This document shows positions 20,666 through 29,170 of a DNA stretch of 64,000 bases, piece by piece (within the stretch, counting starts at the first letter, position 1; each line of letters opens with the position of its first letter). The translations under genes were made by a program, and so were the position numbers. The notes under the pieces were generated by a model. It saw only the letters and a list, made by a program, of their open reading frames with translations. It searched no databases and was not told where the DNA came from. The stretch comes from Mesorhizobium onobrychidis (GTDB taxonomy: Bacteria; Pseudomonadota; Alphaproteobacteria; Rhizobiales; Rhizobiaceae), in assembly GCF_024707545.1 (NCBI RefSeq), contig NZ_CP062229.1, positions 1-64,000 on the forward strand. Reading direction: 5' to 3'.

Positions 20666-22261
20666 TCACGCACCAACGGCTTCGTCAGCCGGCACGTCTT
20701 CGGCTGCAAGCTCGTCTTCGGTGATCCAGCCGGCCTTGAGGCGGGCGGCCAGAACCATCTGCTCGGCATCGGCACGCGACACGCCGTGACTGGCGAGCAC
20801 GCCGGGGAACACCTTCGTCTCGCCGTCCTTGCGTTCCTTCCAGCCGGTCAGGTCATCGGCCGCATAGCCGGCGAAATCCTCGATCGTCTTCACGCCGTCC
20901 TCGCCGAGCGTCACCATCATGGCGGTGGTCACGCCAGGAATCTCACGCAGCTCGTCCTTGACGCCCAGCGCCTTGCGCTTCTCGTCATGCTCGGCTTCGA
21001 TCTTCTCCAGATACTCGCGGGCGCGGGCCTGTATTTCCGAGGCGGTGTCCTCGTCGAAGCCGTCGATCGACGCGATCTCGTCGGCATCGACATAGGCGAC
21101 TTCCTCGACACTGGTGAAGCCTTCGGAGGCGAGCACCTGGCCGACCATCTCGTCGACGTTGAGCGCATCCATGAACAGAGCTGAGCGTTCGACGAACTCC
21201 TTCTGGCGGCGCTCGCTCTCTTCCTGCTCGGTCAGGATATCGATATCCCAGCCGGTGAGCTGCGAGGCGAGCCGGACGTTCTGGCCGCGGCGGCCGATGG
21301 CCAGCGACAGCTGGTCGTCCGGCACCACGACCTCGATGCGTTCGGCGTCCTCGTCGAGCACGACCTTGGCGACTTCCGCCGGCTGCAGCGCGTTGACGAT
21401 GAAGGAAGCGGCCGAAGGCGACCACGGAATGATGTCGATCTTCTCGCCCTGCAATTCGCCGACCACTGCCTGAACGCGGCTGCCGCGCATGCCGACGCAG
21501 GCGCCGACCGGATCGATGGAACTGTCACGCGAGATGACGGCGATCTTGGCGCGCGAACCCGGATCGCGGGCGACCGACTTGATCTCGATGATGCCGTCGT
21601 AGATTTCCGGCACTTCCATGGTGAACAGCTTCGCCATGAACTGCGGATGGGTGCGCGACAGGAATATCTGCGGACCGCGCTGCTCGCGGCGCACGTCATA
21701 GACATAGGCGCGGACGCGATCGCCATATTTGTAGTTTTCGCGCGGGATCAGCTCGTCGCGGCGGATGATCGCCTCGCCGCGGCCGAGATCGACGATGACA
21801 TTGCCGTATTCGACGCGCTTGACGGTGCCGTTGACGATCTCGCCGATGCGGTCCTTGTACTCGTCATACTGGCGGTCACGCTCGGCCTCGCGCACCTTCT
21901 GCACGATGACCTGCTTGGCCGACTGGGCGGCGATGCGGCCGAAATCCATCGGCGGCAGCTGTTCGGCAATGAAGTCGCCGAGCTGGGCGTCGGGATTGCG
22001 CTCGCGCGCCGAGGAAATGGCGATCTGCGTCGCATAGTCGTCGACCTTCTCGACCACCTCCATCAGCCGCTGCAGCTTCATCTCGCCGGTATTCGGATTG
22101 ATGTCGGCACGGATGTTGGTTTCCTGGCCATAGCGCGAGCGCGCCGCCTTCTGGATCGCATCGGCCATGGCGGCGATGACGATCGACTTGTCGATCGACT
22201 TTTCACGCGCGACCGCATCGGCGATCTGCAGCAGTTCAAGCCTGTTGGCGCTTACAACCAT
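20666..22261 (-). CDS. nusA: Transcription termination/antitermination factor NusA
   Basis: NusA binds RNA polymerase and nascent RNA and modulates pausing, termination and antitermination. From ATG 22261 the protein is 531 residues: the N-terminal RNAP-binding domain ([21 protein letters not shown]), an S1 domain ([21 protein letters not shown]), two KH domains ([36 protein letters not shown]), and C-terminal helix-hairpin-helix repeats ([14 protein letters not shown]). The in-frame extension to 22312 overlaps rimP and is rejected. Confidence 0.96.
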   Translation of the reverse strand: MVVSANRLELLQIADAVAREKSIDKSIVIAAMADAIQKAARSRYGQETNIRADINPNTGEMKLQRLMEVVEKVDDYATQIAISSARERNPDAQLGDFIAEQLPPMDFGRIAAQSAKQVIVQKVREAERDRQYDEYKDRIGEIVNGTVKRVEYGNVIVDLGRGEAIIRRDELIPRENYKYGDRVRAYVYDVRREQRGPQIFLSRTHPQFMAKLFTMEVPEIYDGIIEIKSVARDPGSRAKIAVISRDSSIDPVGACVGMRGSRVQAVVGELQGEKIDIIPWSPSAASFIVNALQPAEVAKVVLDEDAERIEVVVPDDQLSLAIGRRGQNVRLASQLTGWDIDILTEQEESERRQKEFVERSALFMDALNVDEMVGQVLASEGFTSVEEVAYVDADEIASIDGFDEDTASEIQARAREYLEKIEAEHDEKRKALGVKDELREIPGVTTAMMVTLGEDGVKTIEDFAGYAADDLTGWKERKDGETKVFPGVLASHGVSRADAEQMVLAARLKAGWITEDELAAEDVPADEAVGA

Positions 22262-22308
22262 CGTTTTTCTCCCGAGCTTGTTGCCGAGCCTTGCGCCCGG
22301 CAGCCCAA

Positions 22309-22953
22309 TCACATTTCCTGTTCGGTTTCATCTTCCGCGCCCGCTTCTACGCCCTCTGGCGCGTCTTCGGGTTCGCCGCGGCGCTTCTTGGCTTCCTTGC
22401 GCGCCCTGTTGTCCTTCGACAGTGCGTCGCGGATAAGGTCGTCGGTCAGGATCAGCCGTGCTTCGGCAATCGCATCGTAGGGCACACGCACCGTCGGCTG
22501 TTCGCCATAGGCCGCCTTGTCGCGCTCGATCAGCACGCCGTCCGCGTCGCTCTCGGCGATCTTGCCCTTGAAGCGCTTGCGGTCGGCGACAAGGACCGAG
22601 GTTTCCATCTTCACCAGATGACCCGTCCAGGTCGCGAAATCCGACTTACGGACCAGCGGCCGGTCGATACCCGGCGACGACACTTCGAGATGATATGCCT
22701 TTTCGATCGGATCATCGACATCAAGCGCAGGCGACACCGCCCGGCTGACCTCTTCGCAATCCTCGACGGTCATGGTGCCGTCCTCGCGCTCGGCCATGAT
22801 CTGCAGCGTCAGCCCATTCTGGCCCGTCAGATGCACCCTGACAAGGCGGAAGCCGATGGCACGCAGCACCGGCTGCACGATCAGCGCGATGCGCGCATCG
22901 ATGCCGCTTTCGCGGATGATGCGGTCGTCGCTGTCGGGTACCGTTGCCGTCAT
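22309..22953 (-). CDS. rimP: Ribosome maturation factor RimP
   Basis: RimP assists 30S maturation. The 214-residue protein has the RimP N-terminal domain ([55 protein letters not shown]) and the SH3-like C-terminal domain, with an acidic tail extending beyond the usual length. It heads rimP-nusA-ylxR-infB. A terminator-like hairpin and a good promoter lie just upstream. Confidence 0.94.
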   Translation of the reverse strand: MTATVPDSDDRIIRESGIDARIALIVQPVLRAIGFRLVRVHLTGQNGLTLQIMAEREDGTMTVEDCEEVSRAVSPALDVDDPIEKAYHLEVSSPGIDRPLVRKSDFATWTGHLVKMETSVLVADRKRFKGKIAESDADGVLIERDKAAYGEQPTVRVPYDAIAEARLILTDDLIRDALSKDNRARKEAKKRRGEPEDAPEGVEAGAEDETEQEM

Positions 22954-22990
22954 TCTATTCCTGTCGCTTCATTGGTGGTCGGAAGGTAAT

Positions 22991-23022
22991 AAAAAAGAGC
23001 GGGACCGGGTGGACCCACTCTT
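22991..23022 (-). terminator. Terminator hairpin in the rimP leader (candidate attenuator)
   Basis: On the minus strand AAGAGTGGGTCC and GGTCCCGCTCTT pair around the loop ACCC, with one internal mismatch and one G-U pair. A six-T run follows directly. The run ends 38 bases before the rimP ATG, and the likely promoter lies upstream of the hairpin. Transcripts must pass it to reach rimP-nusA-infB, which fits attenuation, possibly by NusA itself. Confidence 0.7.
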
Positions 23023-23050
23023 CGCCATACCGACCAAGAATTTGAGGCTG

Positions 23051-23079
23051 ATATAGACGATCGCGGCCGTCGTTTCAAG
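23051..23079 (-). promoter_or_regulatory. Probable promoter of rimP-nusA-infB
   Basis: On the minus strand CTTGAA (23074-23079) and CTATAT (23051-23056) are exactly 17 bases apart, almost the rhizobial housekeeping consensus CTTGAC-N17-CTATAT. Transcription would start near 23044, giving a leader of about 90 bases that contains the terminator hairpin. Confidence 0.65.
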
Positions 23080-23251
23080 TCCGCATGCGTGGCCCGCGTG
23101 CAGGGCCGGGCGAAACTGCCGGAGGTGGCAGCCTTGCACAGAACGCATAGCGGCCATGCGGCGACATCCCTGTGATATCAGGCAATACGCGCCTATCTAT
23201 GTTGCGCTGCACAAATTCAATCACGCATTGCAGCGGTGAAAGGGCATAATC

Positions 23252-23416
23252 ATGACCAACCGCAAGGTTTTCTCGGCCATCGGCGATTTCTTCACCGTGT
23301 TCGGCAGCGCCGTCGCCGCTTCGCACGCCGTCGAAGCCGGGCGCAAGCCGCGCGCGCACGATCTGCGCAATCTCGGCATGGATCCGGCCGCCTTCAACAA
23401 GATCGGCCGCTTCTAA
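23252..23416 (+). CDS. Small protein of 54 residues, unknown function
   Basis: An ATG-initiated frame, too short for usual ORF cut-offs, begins MTNRKVFSAIGDFFTVFGSA and ends LRNLGMDPAAFNKIGRF. The C-terminal pattern resembles DUF1127/YjiS-like small proteins of rhizobia, which end in a similar LxxLGxDPxxFxxI motif. GGTGAAAGGGCATAATC upstream gives an AAGGG-type ribosome site. It is the only plus-strand gene in this leftward block, and a hairpin follows its stop. Confidence 0.6.
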   Translation: MTNRKVFSAIGDFFTVFGSAVAASHAVEAGRKPRAHDLRNLGMDPAAFNKIGRF

Positions 23417-23432
23417 GACCGGCGACGCAGGG

Positions 23433-23453
23433 CGAGGACATCTTTGGTCCTCG
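23433..23453. terminator. Hairpin between the convergent small ORF and trmB
   Basis: CGAGGAC (23433-23439) pairs perfectly with GTCCTCG (23447-23453) around a 7-base loop. It lies 17 bases past the small ORF stop and 44 bases past the trmB stop. No T-run is present on either side, so termination is only possible, not clear. Confidence 0.45.
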
Positions 23454-23496
23454 TCGACGGCAAAGCGCGCGATGCGCGATGCTTAACGAAGTATGC

Positions 23497-24198
23497 CTAT
23501 CTTCGGACGAAGGTGAGATAGGCCGGCCGCCGGCCTTCGCGAATGGCCTTGGCCTCGTAGCGGGTACCCGGCCAACCCTCATAGGGCCGATGCCAGTCGG
23601 CTGCCTCTTCAGCCTGCCACGCAAACGCATCATGTGCCCGGCAGTGCAGCAGCGTCCAGTTCACATAGCTATCGATATCGGACGCAAAGCGGAATTTTCC
23701 GCCTGACTTCAGCACGCGCGCGAAACGGTCGAGATTGACCGGACTGACGAAGCGGCGCTTCCAGTGTTTCTTCTTCGGCCAGGGATCGGGATAGAGCAGG
23801 TCGATGCCGTCGAGCGAGGCTTGCGGGAGCCAGTCGAGCAGGCGTGTGGCGTCGTCGTCATAGACCCGAAGATTGGCAAGCGGCCGTTCCCTGACCGCCA
23901 TCATCATCTTGGCCATGCCGTTGACGAAAGGCTCGACGCCGACGAAACCGGTCTCAGGAGCCGCGGTCGCCCGATGCAGCAGGTGCTCGCCGCCACCAAA
24001 ACCAATTTCGAGATGAATGGCGCGGACATCGGCTTCGAACAGGCTGCGCAATTCGGCCGGCGGTCCAGCCGTCAGATCGAGCCGGTAGGTGCTGAAGCCG
24101 CTTTCCAGTGCCGCCGCCTGCTGCGGACGGATAGTCTTGCCGCGCCGGCGACCGAAAAATGCTTCGGTCGCACGGCTTGGCCGGTCTTTCGGATCCAT
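23497..24198 (-). CDS. trmB: tRNA (guanine-N7-)-methyltransferase TrmB
   Basis: TrmB methylates N7 of G46 in the tRNA variable loop. The 233-residue protein has the start [14 protein letters not shown], the SAM site [13 protein letters not shown] (about residues 70-82), NLRVYDDDA, and the family motif [16 protein letters not shown] (about 136-151). It lies 11 bases downstream of metK and is likely co-transcribed with it. Confidence 0.94.
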   Translation of the reverse strand: MDPKDRPSRATEAFFGRRRGKTIRPQQAAALESGFSTYRLDLTAGPPAELRSLFEADVRAIHLEIGFGGGEHLLHRATAAPETGFVGVEPFVNGMAKMMMAVRERPLANLRVYDDDATRLLDWLPQASLDGIDLLYPDPWPKKKHWKRRFVSPVNLDRFARVLKSGGKFRFASDIDSYVNWTLLHCRAHDAFAWQAEEAADWHRPYEGWPGTRYEAKAIREGRRPAYLTFVRR

Positions 24199-24209
24199 GG
24201 AAGCCGCGG

Positions 24210-25499
24210 CTAGGCCGCGACTGCTTCGGCCGGCGCTTCGGCGAGTGCGTCCTTGAGCGCCTTGGCGAGATCGGTCTTTTCCCAGGAGAAGGACCCGTCG
24301 CGGCCGGCCTTGCGGCCGAAATGCCCATAAGACGACGTCTTGGCGTAAATCGGCTTGTTGAGATCGAGGTGGCGGCGGATGCCGGACGGCGACAGGTCCA
24401 TCACGGTGCGCAGCGCCTGCTCGAGCTTTGCCTCATCGACCTTGCCGGTGCCGTGCAGGTCGACATAGACCGACAGCGGCTGGGCGACGCCAATGGCATA
24501 GGATAGCTGGATGGTGCAGCGATCGGCGAGCTTGGCGGCCACCACGTTCTTGGCGAGATAGCGTGCCGCATAGGCTGCGGAACGGTCGACCTTGGTAGTG
24601 TCCTTGCCGGAAAAAGCACCGCCGCCATGGGGTGCAGCACCGCCGTAAGTGTCGACGATGATCTTGCGCCCGGTCAGGCCGGCGTCGCCGTCTGGCCCGC
24701 CGATGACGAATTTGCCCGTCGGGTTGATGTACCAGTTGCAGCTGTCGGCGATCTTCAGTTCGCCCAGCGCCTCGCGGATATAGGGTTCGACGACCTTGCG
24801 GACCTTCTTCGAATCCCAGCTGGCGTCGAGATGTTGGGTGGACAGCACGATTTGCGTCACTTCCGCCGCCTTGCCGTCGACATAGCGGACGGTGACCTGG
24901 CTCTTGGCGTCCGGCCCGAGCCGGCCGGCATCGCCGTTGCCCTCATGGCGCGCGGCGGCCAGCAATTCGAGGATCTTGTGGCTGTAGTAGATCGGCGCAG
25001 GCATCAGATCCGGCGTCTCGCGGCAGGCATAGCCGAACATGATGCCCTGGTCACCGGCCCCTTCCTCGCCTTGCCGGTCGGAGGCATTGTCGACGCCCTG
25101 GCCGATATCAGGCGACTGGCCGTGCAGCAGAACCTCGATCTTTGCCGTTTTCCAGTGGAAACCGGCCTGTTCATAGCCGATTTCGCGGATCGCCTTGCGG
25201 GCGGCCGACTTGAACTTCGCCGGATTGACGAGCGGATGACCGGCGGCATCCATCAGGATGTTGCCGGCCTTGTCCTTCTTGAGCAGGGTCTCGGGGACGC
25301 GCACCTCGCCGGCGATGACGACGCGATTCGTGGTCGCCAGCGTTTCGCAGGCGACGCGGACCTTCCAGGGGTCCATGCCGGTCTTTCTGGCCTCGCGATA
25401 GACCAGATCAACGATCTCGTCGGAGATACGATCGCAGACCTTGTCGGGATGACCCTCGGCAACGGATTCCGAGGTGAATAGATAGTTTTGCCGCGTCAC
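24210..25499 (-). CDS. metK: S-adenosylmethionine synthetase
   Basis: MetK makes SAM from ATP and methionine. The 429-residue protein from GTG 25499 begins [30 protein letters not shown]. It has the ATP-binding FGYACRET near residue 145 and [19 protein letters not shown] near residue 290. The GTG start is preferred because GAGGGG lies 5 bases upstream and the conserved N-terminus starts there. trmB follows; SAM made here feeds the methyltransferases of this region (TrmB, RsmC, MiaB). Confidence 0.95.
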   Translation of the reverse strand: MTRQNYLFTSESVAEGHPDKVCDRISDEIVDLVYREARKTGMDPWKVRVACETLATTNRVVIAGEVRVPETLLKKDKAGNILMDAAGHPLVNPAKFKSAARKAIREIGYEQAGFHWKTAKIEVLLHGQSPDIGQGVDNASDRQGEEGAGDQGIMFGYACRETPDLMPAPIYYSHKILELLAAARHEGNGDAGRLGPDAKSQVTVRYVDGKAAEVTQIVLSTQHLDASWDSKKVRKVVEPYIREALGELKIADSCNWYINPTGKFVIGGPDGDAGLTGRKIIVDTYGGAAPHGGGAFSGKDTTKVDRSAAYAARYLAKNVVAAKLADRCTIQLSYAIGVAQPLSVYVDLHGTGKVDEAKLEQALRTVMDLSPSGIRRHLDLNKPIYAKTSSYGHFGRKAGRDGSFSWEKTDLAKALKDALAEAPAEAVAA

Positions 25500-25514
25500 G
25501 GGTGTCCCCTCTTG

Positions 25515-25539
25515 AAAAAAATATCGGCACGCTGCCGAT
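25515..25539 (-). terminator. Terminator-like hairpin next to the metK ribosome site
   Basis: On the minus strand ATCGGCA-GCG-TGCCGAT forms a perfect 7-bp hairpin followed by ATTTTTTT. The T-run ends about 6 bases before the GAGGGG ribosome site of metK. It could end upstream lnt/xre transcripts, attenuate metK, or act on translation. CGGCACG further upstream (25559-25565) could pair with the right half, but lies inside the likely promoter. Confidence 0.6.
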
Positions 25540-25551
25540 TGGCGCGCCACG

Positions 25552-25580
25552 TGTTAGCCGTGCCGGGCGGCGCTCGTCAA
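25552..25580 (-). promoter_or_regulatory. Candidate metK promoter
   Basis: On the minus strand TTGACG (25575-25580) and CTAACA (25552-25557) are 17 bases apart. Transcription would start near 25545 and the leader would be only about 45 bases, mostly the hairpin at 25523-25539. The remaining gap to the xre gene (25581-25846) shows no gene I can support. Confidence 0.5.
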
Positions 25581-25846
25581 GCGGTGCGGTCATTCTGGTG
25601 TGAAAATCGCGCTATTATCTGGTGCCACTGTGACCGGCGGCAGAATGCCGCCAGCGTGCTCAGCTCCAAACCCGTGTTTAGCTTCAACACGTTGATGAAA
25701 AAGACTTTGAGCATGGGTGTCGAGCAAAATCGATCCGCTCTCCGCCATGCCTATGGGATGTAAATTCCACGATCTGCGAGATCGCGAGAATTTGCCTGCC
25801 CCGCTATGACGGCCTCGCCATTTCCGGCTTTCAAGGGCCCGCCAAA

Positions 25847-26266
25847 TCAATCGACTTCGTCGGTGGAAAGGGCCTTCACAAGCTCGATGATCTTGCGGCG
25901 TATCTTCACGTCGGCGATCTTGACGAAGGCCCGGTTGAGTTGAAGACCTTCAGGACTGCCGCAGAATTCGACGGCAAAAGCCATTGATGCATCCTCGGCA
26001 AATCCGCGGTTGCCCACGGTCTCCTGGCCCGGCGCGTCCTCGAAAAAGAAAGCGACGGGAACGCCGAGTATCGAGGCGATTGCCTGCAAACGGCTGGCGC
26101 CAACGCGATTGGTCCCCTTTTCGTATTTCTGTATCTGCTGAAACGTTATGCCGAGATTCTCGCCCAGCTTCTCCTGACTCATTCCCAACATATTGCGACG
26201 AAGCCTGATGCGACTTCCGACATGGATATCGATAGGATTCGGCTTCTTCTTGTTTTCTTCTGCCAT
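25847..26266 (-). CDS. XRE-family helix-turn-helix regulator
   Basis: The 139-residue protein has an N-terminal HTH_3 domain (IRLRRNMLGMSQEKLGENLGITFQQIQKYEKGTNRV, about residues 20-55) and a C-terminal region (about 80-139) without a known enzymatic motif. Short XRE proteins of this kind lie between lnt and metK in many rhizobia and resemble the PhrR group. Target genes are unknown; metK, the next gene on the strand, is an obvious candidate. The lysine-rich start (MAEENKKKPNPID) is at ATG 26266. Confidence 0.85.
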   Translation of the reverse strand: MAEENKKKPNPIDIHVGSRIRLRRNMLGMSQEKLGENLGITFQQIQKYEKGTNRVGASRLQAIASILGVPVAFFFEDAPGQETVGNRGFAEDASMAFAVEFCGSPEGLQLNRAFVKIADVKIRRKIIELVKALSTDEVD

Positions 26267-26403
26267 TTTTTCCTCGCCGAATTTTTCCGGCTTTTTGTGT
26301 TTTTCTGCCCAAACGAAGCCGGCGGCCAGTGCCCCAACACAACGACGTACCGACTTCGAGAAATTTCAAGCCGTTACAGTATGAGTTTCTAATGTGTCGA
26401 CTG

Positions 26404-28011
26404 TCAATTCGCCCGTAGCTTTTGCCTTACATTCAATGTGAAAGCGGCCAGGGCACACAGCAACAAGATCAGCAGTCCGTTAATGCGTCTTTGGCTGGAA
26501 GAAACGATGGCTTGATTGGAAATCGGAACATGGACGTCGACGGCTCCGCGTGCGTCGATCGCCAGTGCATCGAGGATGCGCCCGCGCGGATCGACGACAG
26601 CGGAGATGCCGTTATTGGCTGCACGCAACAAGGGCACCCCGTTCTCCACAGCACGAACCTGCGCCTGCCTGAAATGCTGGTATGGACCCGGCGTGTCACC
26701 GAACCACGCGTCGTTCGTGACATTCACAATAAGCTCGGCTGACGTAGCGTCAATCGCAACCAGATCGGGAAAGATGACTTCATAGCAAATGAACGGAAGC
26801 ACGCGGATGCCACCGGACAGCGTGATCGGATGCCGCTCATTGCCGGCCGCGTAGGTCGTCGGCCCGGCGACGAGCTGTTTGAGCCCTAAGCGGCCAAGCA
26901 GGTCGGCAAAAGGCAGATATTCGCCAAAGGGCACCAGATGAACCTTGTCGACAGCATCTGCGATTTCACCCTTGTCGTCGATCGCCACCACCGAATTGTA
27001 GTACCGCCTGTCGGCATCTGCCGCCGAGCCGCCCTCCTCCCGGACGACGCCGGCGATCAGCATCTGGCCGTCGCCAAGCATCTCTCCCAGCGCGGTCAGC
27101 GCATCGGGACGTTCGGCGAAAAAAAACGGCACGGAGGTTTCCGGCCACAGGATCAATTGCGGCTTGTCATGGCCAGTCGCTGGGCCGGCCTCCGGCGCCT
27201 TGGCCGAAAGCCCCATCAGCGTGGCGAAGATCCGGTCGGGCACCGAAGCGTCCCACTTCTCGCTGAGGTCGACAGCCGGCTGCACGATGCGGACGTCGAT
27301 TGCGCGGGTTGCGGGCTCGACCTTGGCAGCAAGCCTGATATAGCCGAAGCCGACATGGGCCGCGACGAGAACGGCAAGCAGTGCAGCTCCCAGGCGGACA
27401 TGCCGGCCCGCCGCAAGCAGGGCCGGCAGTGCAAAGACGAAGACCGCCAGCGCGTTCATGCCGACCATGCCGGTCACCGACACGCTCTGCATAAGCAAGG
27501 GCACCGGCATCGCCGCGTAGCCGACGGCATTCCACGGGAACCCGGTGAACAGAAAATCGCGCAGCCATTCCGCCAGGCCGAAGCCGAAGGCAAGAGCAGC
27601 GATGCGGCCGATGTCGTTGCTCCACAGCAGCCGGGCAACCGCTGTCGCGAAGCCGTAGAAAAAGGCGAGCGCCAGCGGAATTCCGACCACTGCGAAGGGA
27701 AGCGCCCAGGCGAAACTGTCGGCCTCGACCAGAAGTGCCGAGCCGATCCACCACAGGCCGGCGAGAAAATAGCCGAAGCCGAACCACCAGCCGACGGCGA
27801 AGGACGGCCGCAAACGCCGGAACCAGCCATCGGAGGCTTCGCCGGTCGCGCCGTCGAGGAGCCAGACCAGGAGCGGAAACGAAACGAAACAGACAGCGAA
27901 GAAATCGTAAGGCGCCTGGGCAAGAACCGCCAGCGCGCCGGCAAGAAACGCCACAAGCGCGCGGCGCCAGCCCCACAGCAGAATTATCCGGCCGGCCAGG
28001 CGCTTCATCAA
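26404..28011 (-). CDS. lnt: Apolipoprotein N-acyltransferase
   Basis: Lnt adds the third acyl chain to the N-terminal cysteine of lipoproteins in the inner membrane; the SleB-like protein at 56.4 kb is a possible substrate. The 535-residue protein has at least six N-terminal membrane helices (to about residue 210) and a C-terminal nitrilase domain. The Glu-Lys-Cys triad is visible in [23 protein letters not shown] and FICYEVIFP. In rhizobia lnt usually follows corC directly; here a foreign cassette lies between them. Confidence 0.94.
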   Translation of the reverse strand: MMKRLAGRIILLWGWRRALVAFLAGALAVLAQAPYDFFAVCFVSFPLLVWLLDGATGEASDGWFRRLRPSFAVGWWFGFGYFLAGLWWIGSALLVEADSFAWALPFAVVGIPLALAFFYGFATAVARLLWSNDIGRIAALAFGFGLAEWLRDFLFTGFPWNAVGYAAMPVPLLMQSVSVTGMVGMNALAVFVFALPALLAAGRHVRLGAALLAVLVAAHVGFGYIRLAAKVEPATRAIDVRIVQPAVDLSEKWDASVPDRIFATLMGLSAKAPEAGPATGHDKPQLILWPETSVPFFFAERPDALTALGEMLGDGQMLIAGVVREEGGSAADADRRYYNSVVAIDDKGEIADAVDKVHLVPFGEYLPFADLLGRLGLKQLVAGPTTYAAGNERHPITLSGGIRVLPFICYEVIFPDLVAIDATSAELIVNVTNDAWFGDTPGPYQHFRQAQVRAVENGVPLLRAANNGISAVVDPRGRILDALAIDARGAVDVHVPISNQAIVSSSQRRINGLLILLLCALAAFTLNVRQKLRAN

Positions 28012-28348
28012 TGCTTCCGAGTCGTGCGAATCACGGCAGAAGATTTATCAGGCCGCGGTCCACGCTCCAAACGGCCACCGCTTCAGCCAGCGTGCCGGAT
28101 TGAATTTCGGCTCGCGACCCGTTGCTGTCATTCGCAATCGTCGAGCCAATGGCAAAACACTGGATGTCTTCGGACCTTGGTAATACGCCCGCTCTCGGCA
28201 TCAGTGCTTCGAATTATGTGAATTTCAGGCGAGTGGTTCGATCGGCAATCCGGCGGCTTTCCATTCCGGATAGCATGTGAGATATGGGAGTTTGTTCACG
28301 TCACACGCTGGCGGTGCAGTGCCCCATCGGGAGGCCGCATCCGGAATG
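28012..28348. other. Non-coding junction between lnt and the accessory cassette
   Basis: These 337 bases carry no frame I can support on either strand. They probably include the left edge of the inserted cassette and the sequence now upstream of lnt. No convincing promoter, inverted repeat or direct repeat was found at the boundary. Confidence 0.5.
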
Positions 28349-29047
28349 TCAACCTGCATGACTCGTGGCGGTGCGGGCGATCGGCAGGATGTGGGCGAAC
28401 ATGCTGCGGGCGTTCCAGGTCGGGAAGGCTCTTGCGAGCGACAGGTCGCCGTCGAGCTGGATGCGGTCCTCGCGGGTGGCTTGGGACCAACTGAGCTGGC
28501 CGGCGTGCCATTTTACGAAAGCTTCGGCTTCCGCCGTGATGTAGAGGTCCTCGTCGAAGCCAGGGTAAGTCTTGCAGATCTCGGTGTCTCCGAGCTCGAT
28601 GAGTAGCCAATAGCGCTCCCGGTGTGGGCGGCCGGTGAAGTCGAAGCGTATGACGACGCGTCGATCCGGGAGCCTGTCCCGGCGGAGCGCCTTGCACATC
28701 GACCACAGGGCCACAAAGGGGTCTAGGTGTTGGGGGGCGATCTCGAGCCAATGCGCGCCCCACTCGCCGAGCGACTGGCAGACCGTGAAGAGGTCGTGGC
28801 CCGCGGACGTGAGCTCGTAGTGTCGCCCGCGCCCGTCGGGCTTGGGATTCGACTCGACGACACCGACCCGTTCGAGCTGCTTGAGCCGCTCTGAGAGCAG
28901 GGTACGGGAGAGTCCGGGCGCGCCCTCCAGGATCTCGCTGAAGCTTCCGCAGCCAAGGTGCAGGTTGCGGATGATCAGCGGCGTCCAGCGCTCGGCGAAA
29001 ATCTCGGCGCCACGGGCGATGGGGCAGTACTGGCCGTATGTCCTCAT
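28349..29047 (-). CDS. HxlR-type winged-helix regulator with a C-terminal SCP2-like extension
   Basis: The 232-residue protein starts MRTYGQYCPIARGAEIFAERWTP, the HxlR family start with a conserved Cys that may sense redox state. The winged helix follows (LRNLHLGCGSFSEILEG to GRGRHYELTSAGHDL, about residues 25-95). The C-terminal 130 residues (WSMCKALRRDRLPDRRVVIRF to GDLSLARAFPTW) resemble the SCP2-like domain found on such regulators in actinobacteria. It is divergent from the FAD oxidase and probably controls it. ATG 29080 is an alternative start. Confidence 0.8.
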   Translation of the reverse strand: MRTYGQYCPIARGAEIFAERWTPLIIRNLHLGCGSFSEILEGAPGLSRTLLSERLKQLERVGVVESNPKPDGRGRHYELTSAGHDLFTVCQSLGEWGAHWLEIAPQHLDPFVALWSMCKALRRDRLPDRRVVIRFDFTGRPHRERYWLLIELGDTEICKTYPGFDEDLYITAEAEAFVKWHAGQLSWSQATREDRIQLDGDLSLARAFPTWNARSMFAHILPIARTATSHAG

Positions 29048-29061
29048 GACAGACGTCCTCA

Positions 29062-29075
29062 CAACAGCAGTGTTG
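29062..29075. promoter_or_regulatory. Candidate operator between the HxlR regulator and the FAD oxidase
   Basis: The 123-base divergent gap contains a perfect inverted repeat, CAACA-GCAG-TGTTG, next to the regulator start. HxlR proteins bind such short palindromes as dimers. No second copy was found, so the assignment is tentative. Confidence 0.35.
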
Positions 29076-29170
29076 CGCATCCGCCTCCGATTGTGGAGTC
29101 CAGATTGTTGACTATACGGCAGCGGCCCGCCGTGGTCCGATGTGGCCTCTCTCGACGAGAGGAGGACACG

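Noticed and set aside
25500..25620. SAM-II or SAM/SAH riboswitch upstream of metK
   Set aside because: I could not match the conserved core of either class; only a simple hairpin with T-run is supported, and the likely promoter leaves too short a leader.
25590..25850. 86-aa minus-strand frame between xre and metK
   Set aside because: Composition is not protein-like, no ribosome site is evident, and it covers the likely metK promoter region.
26938..28221. 427-aa plus-strand frame over lnt
   Set aside because: It is antisense to the well-supported lnt gene and consists of charged low-complexity sequence without domains.
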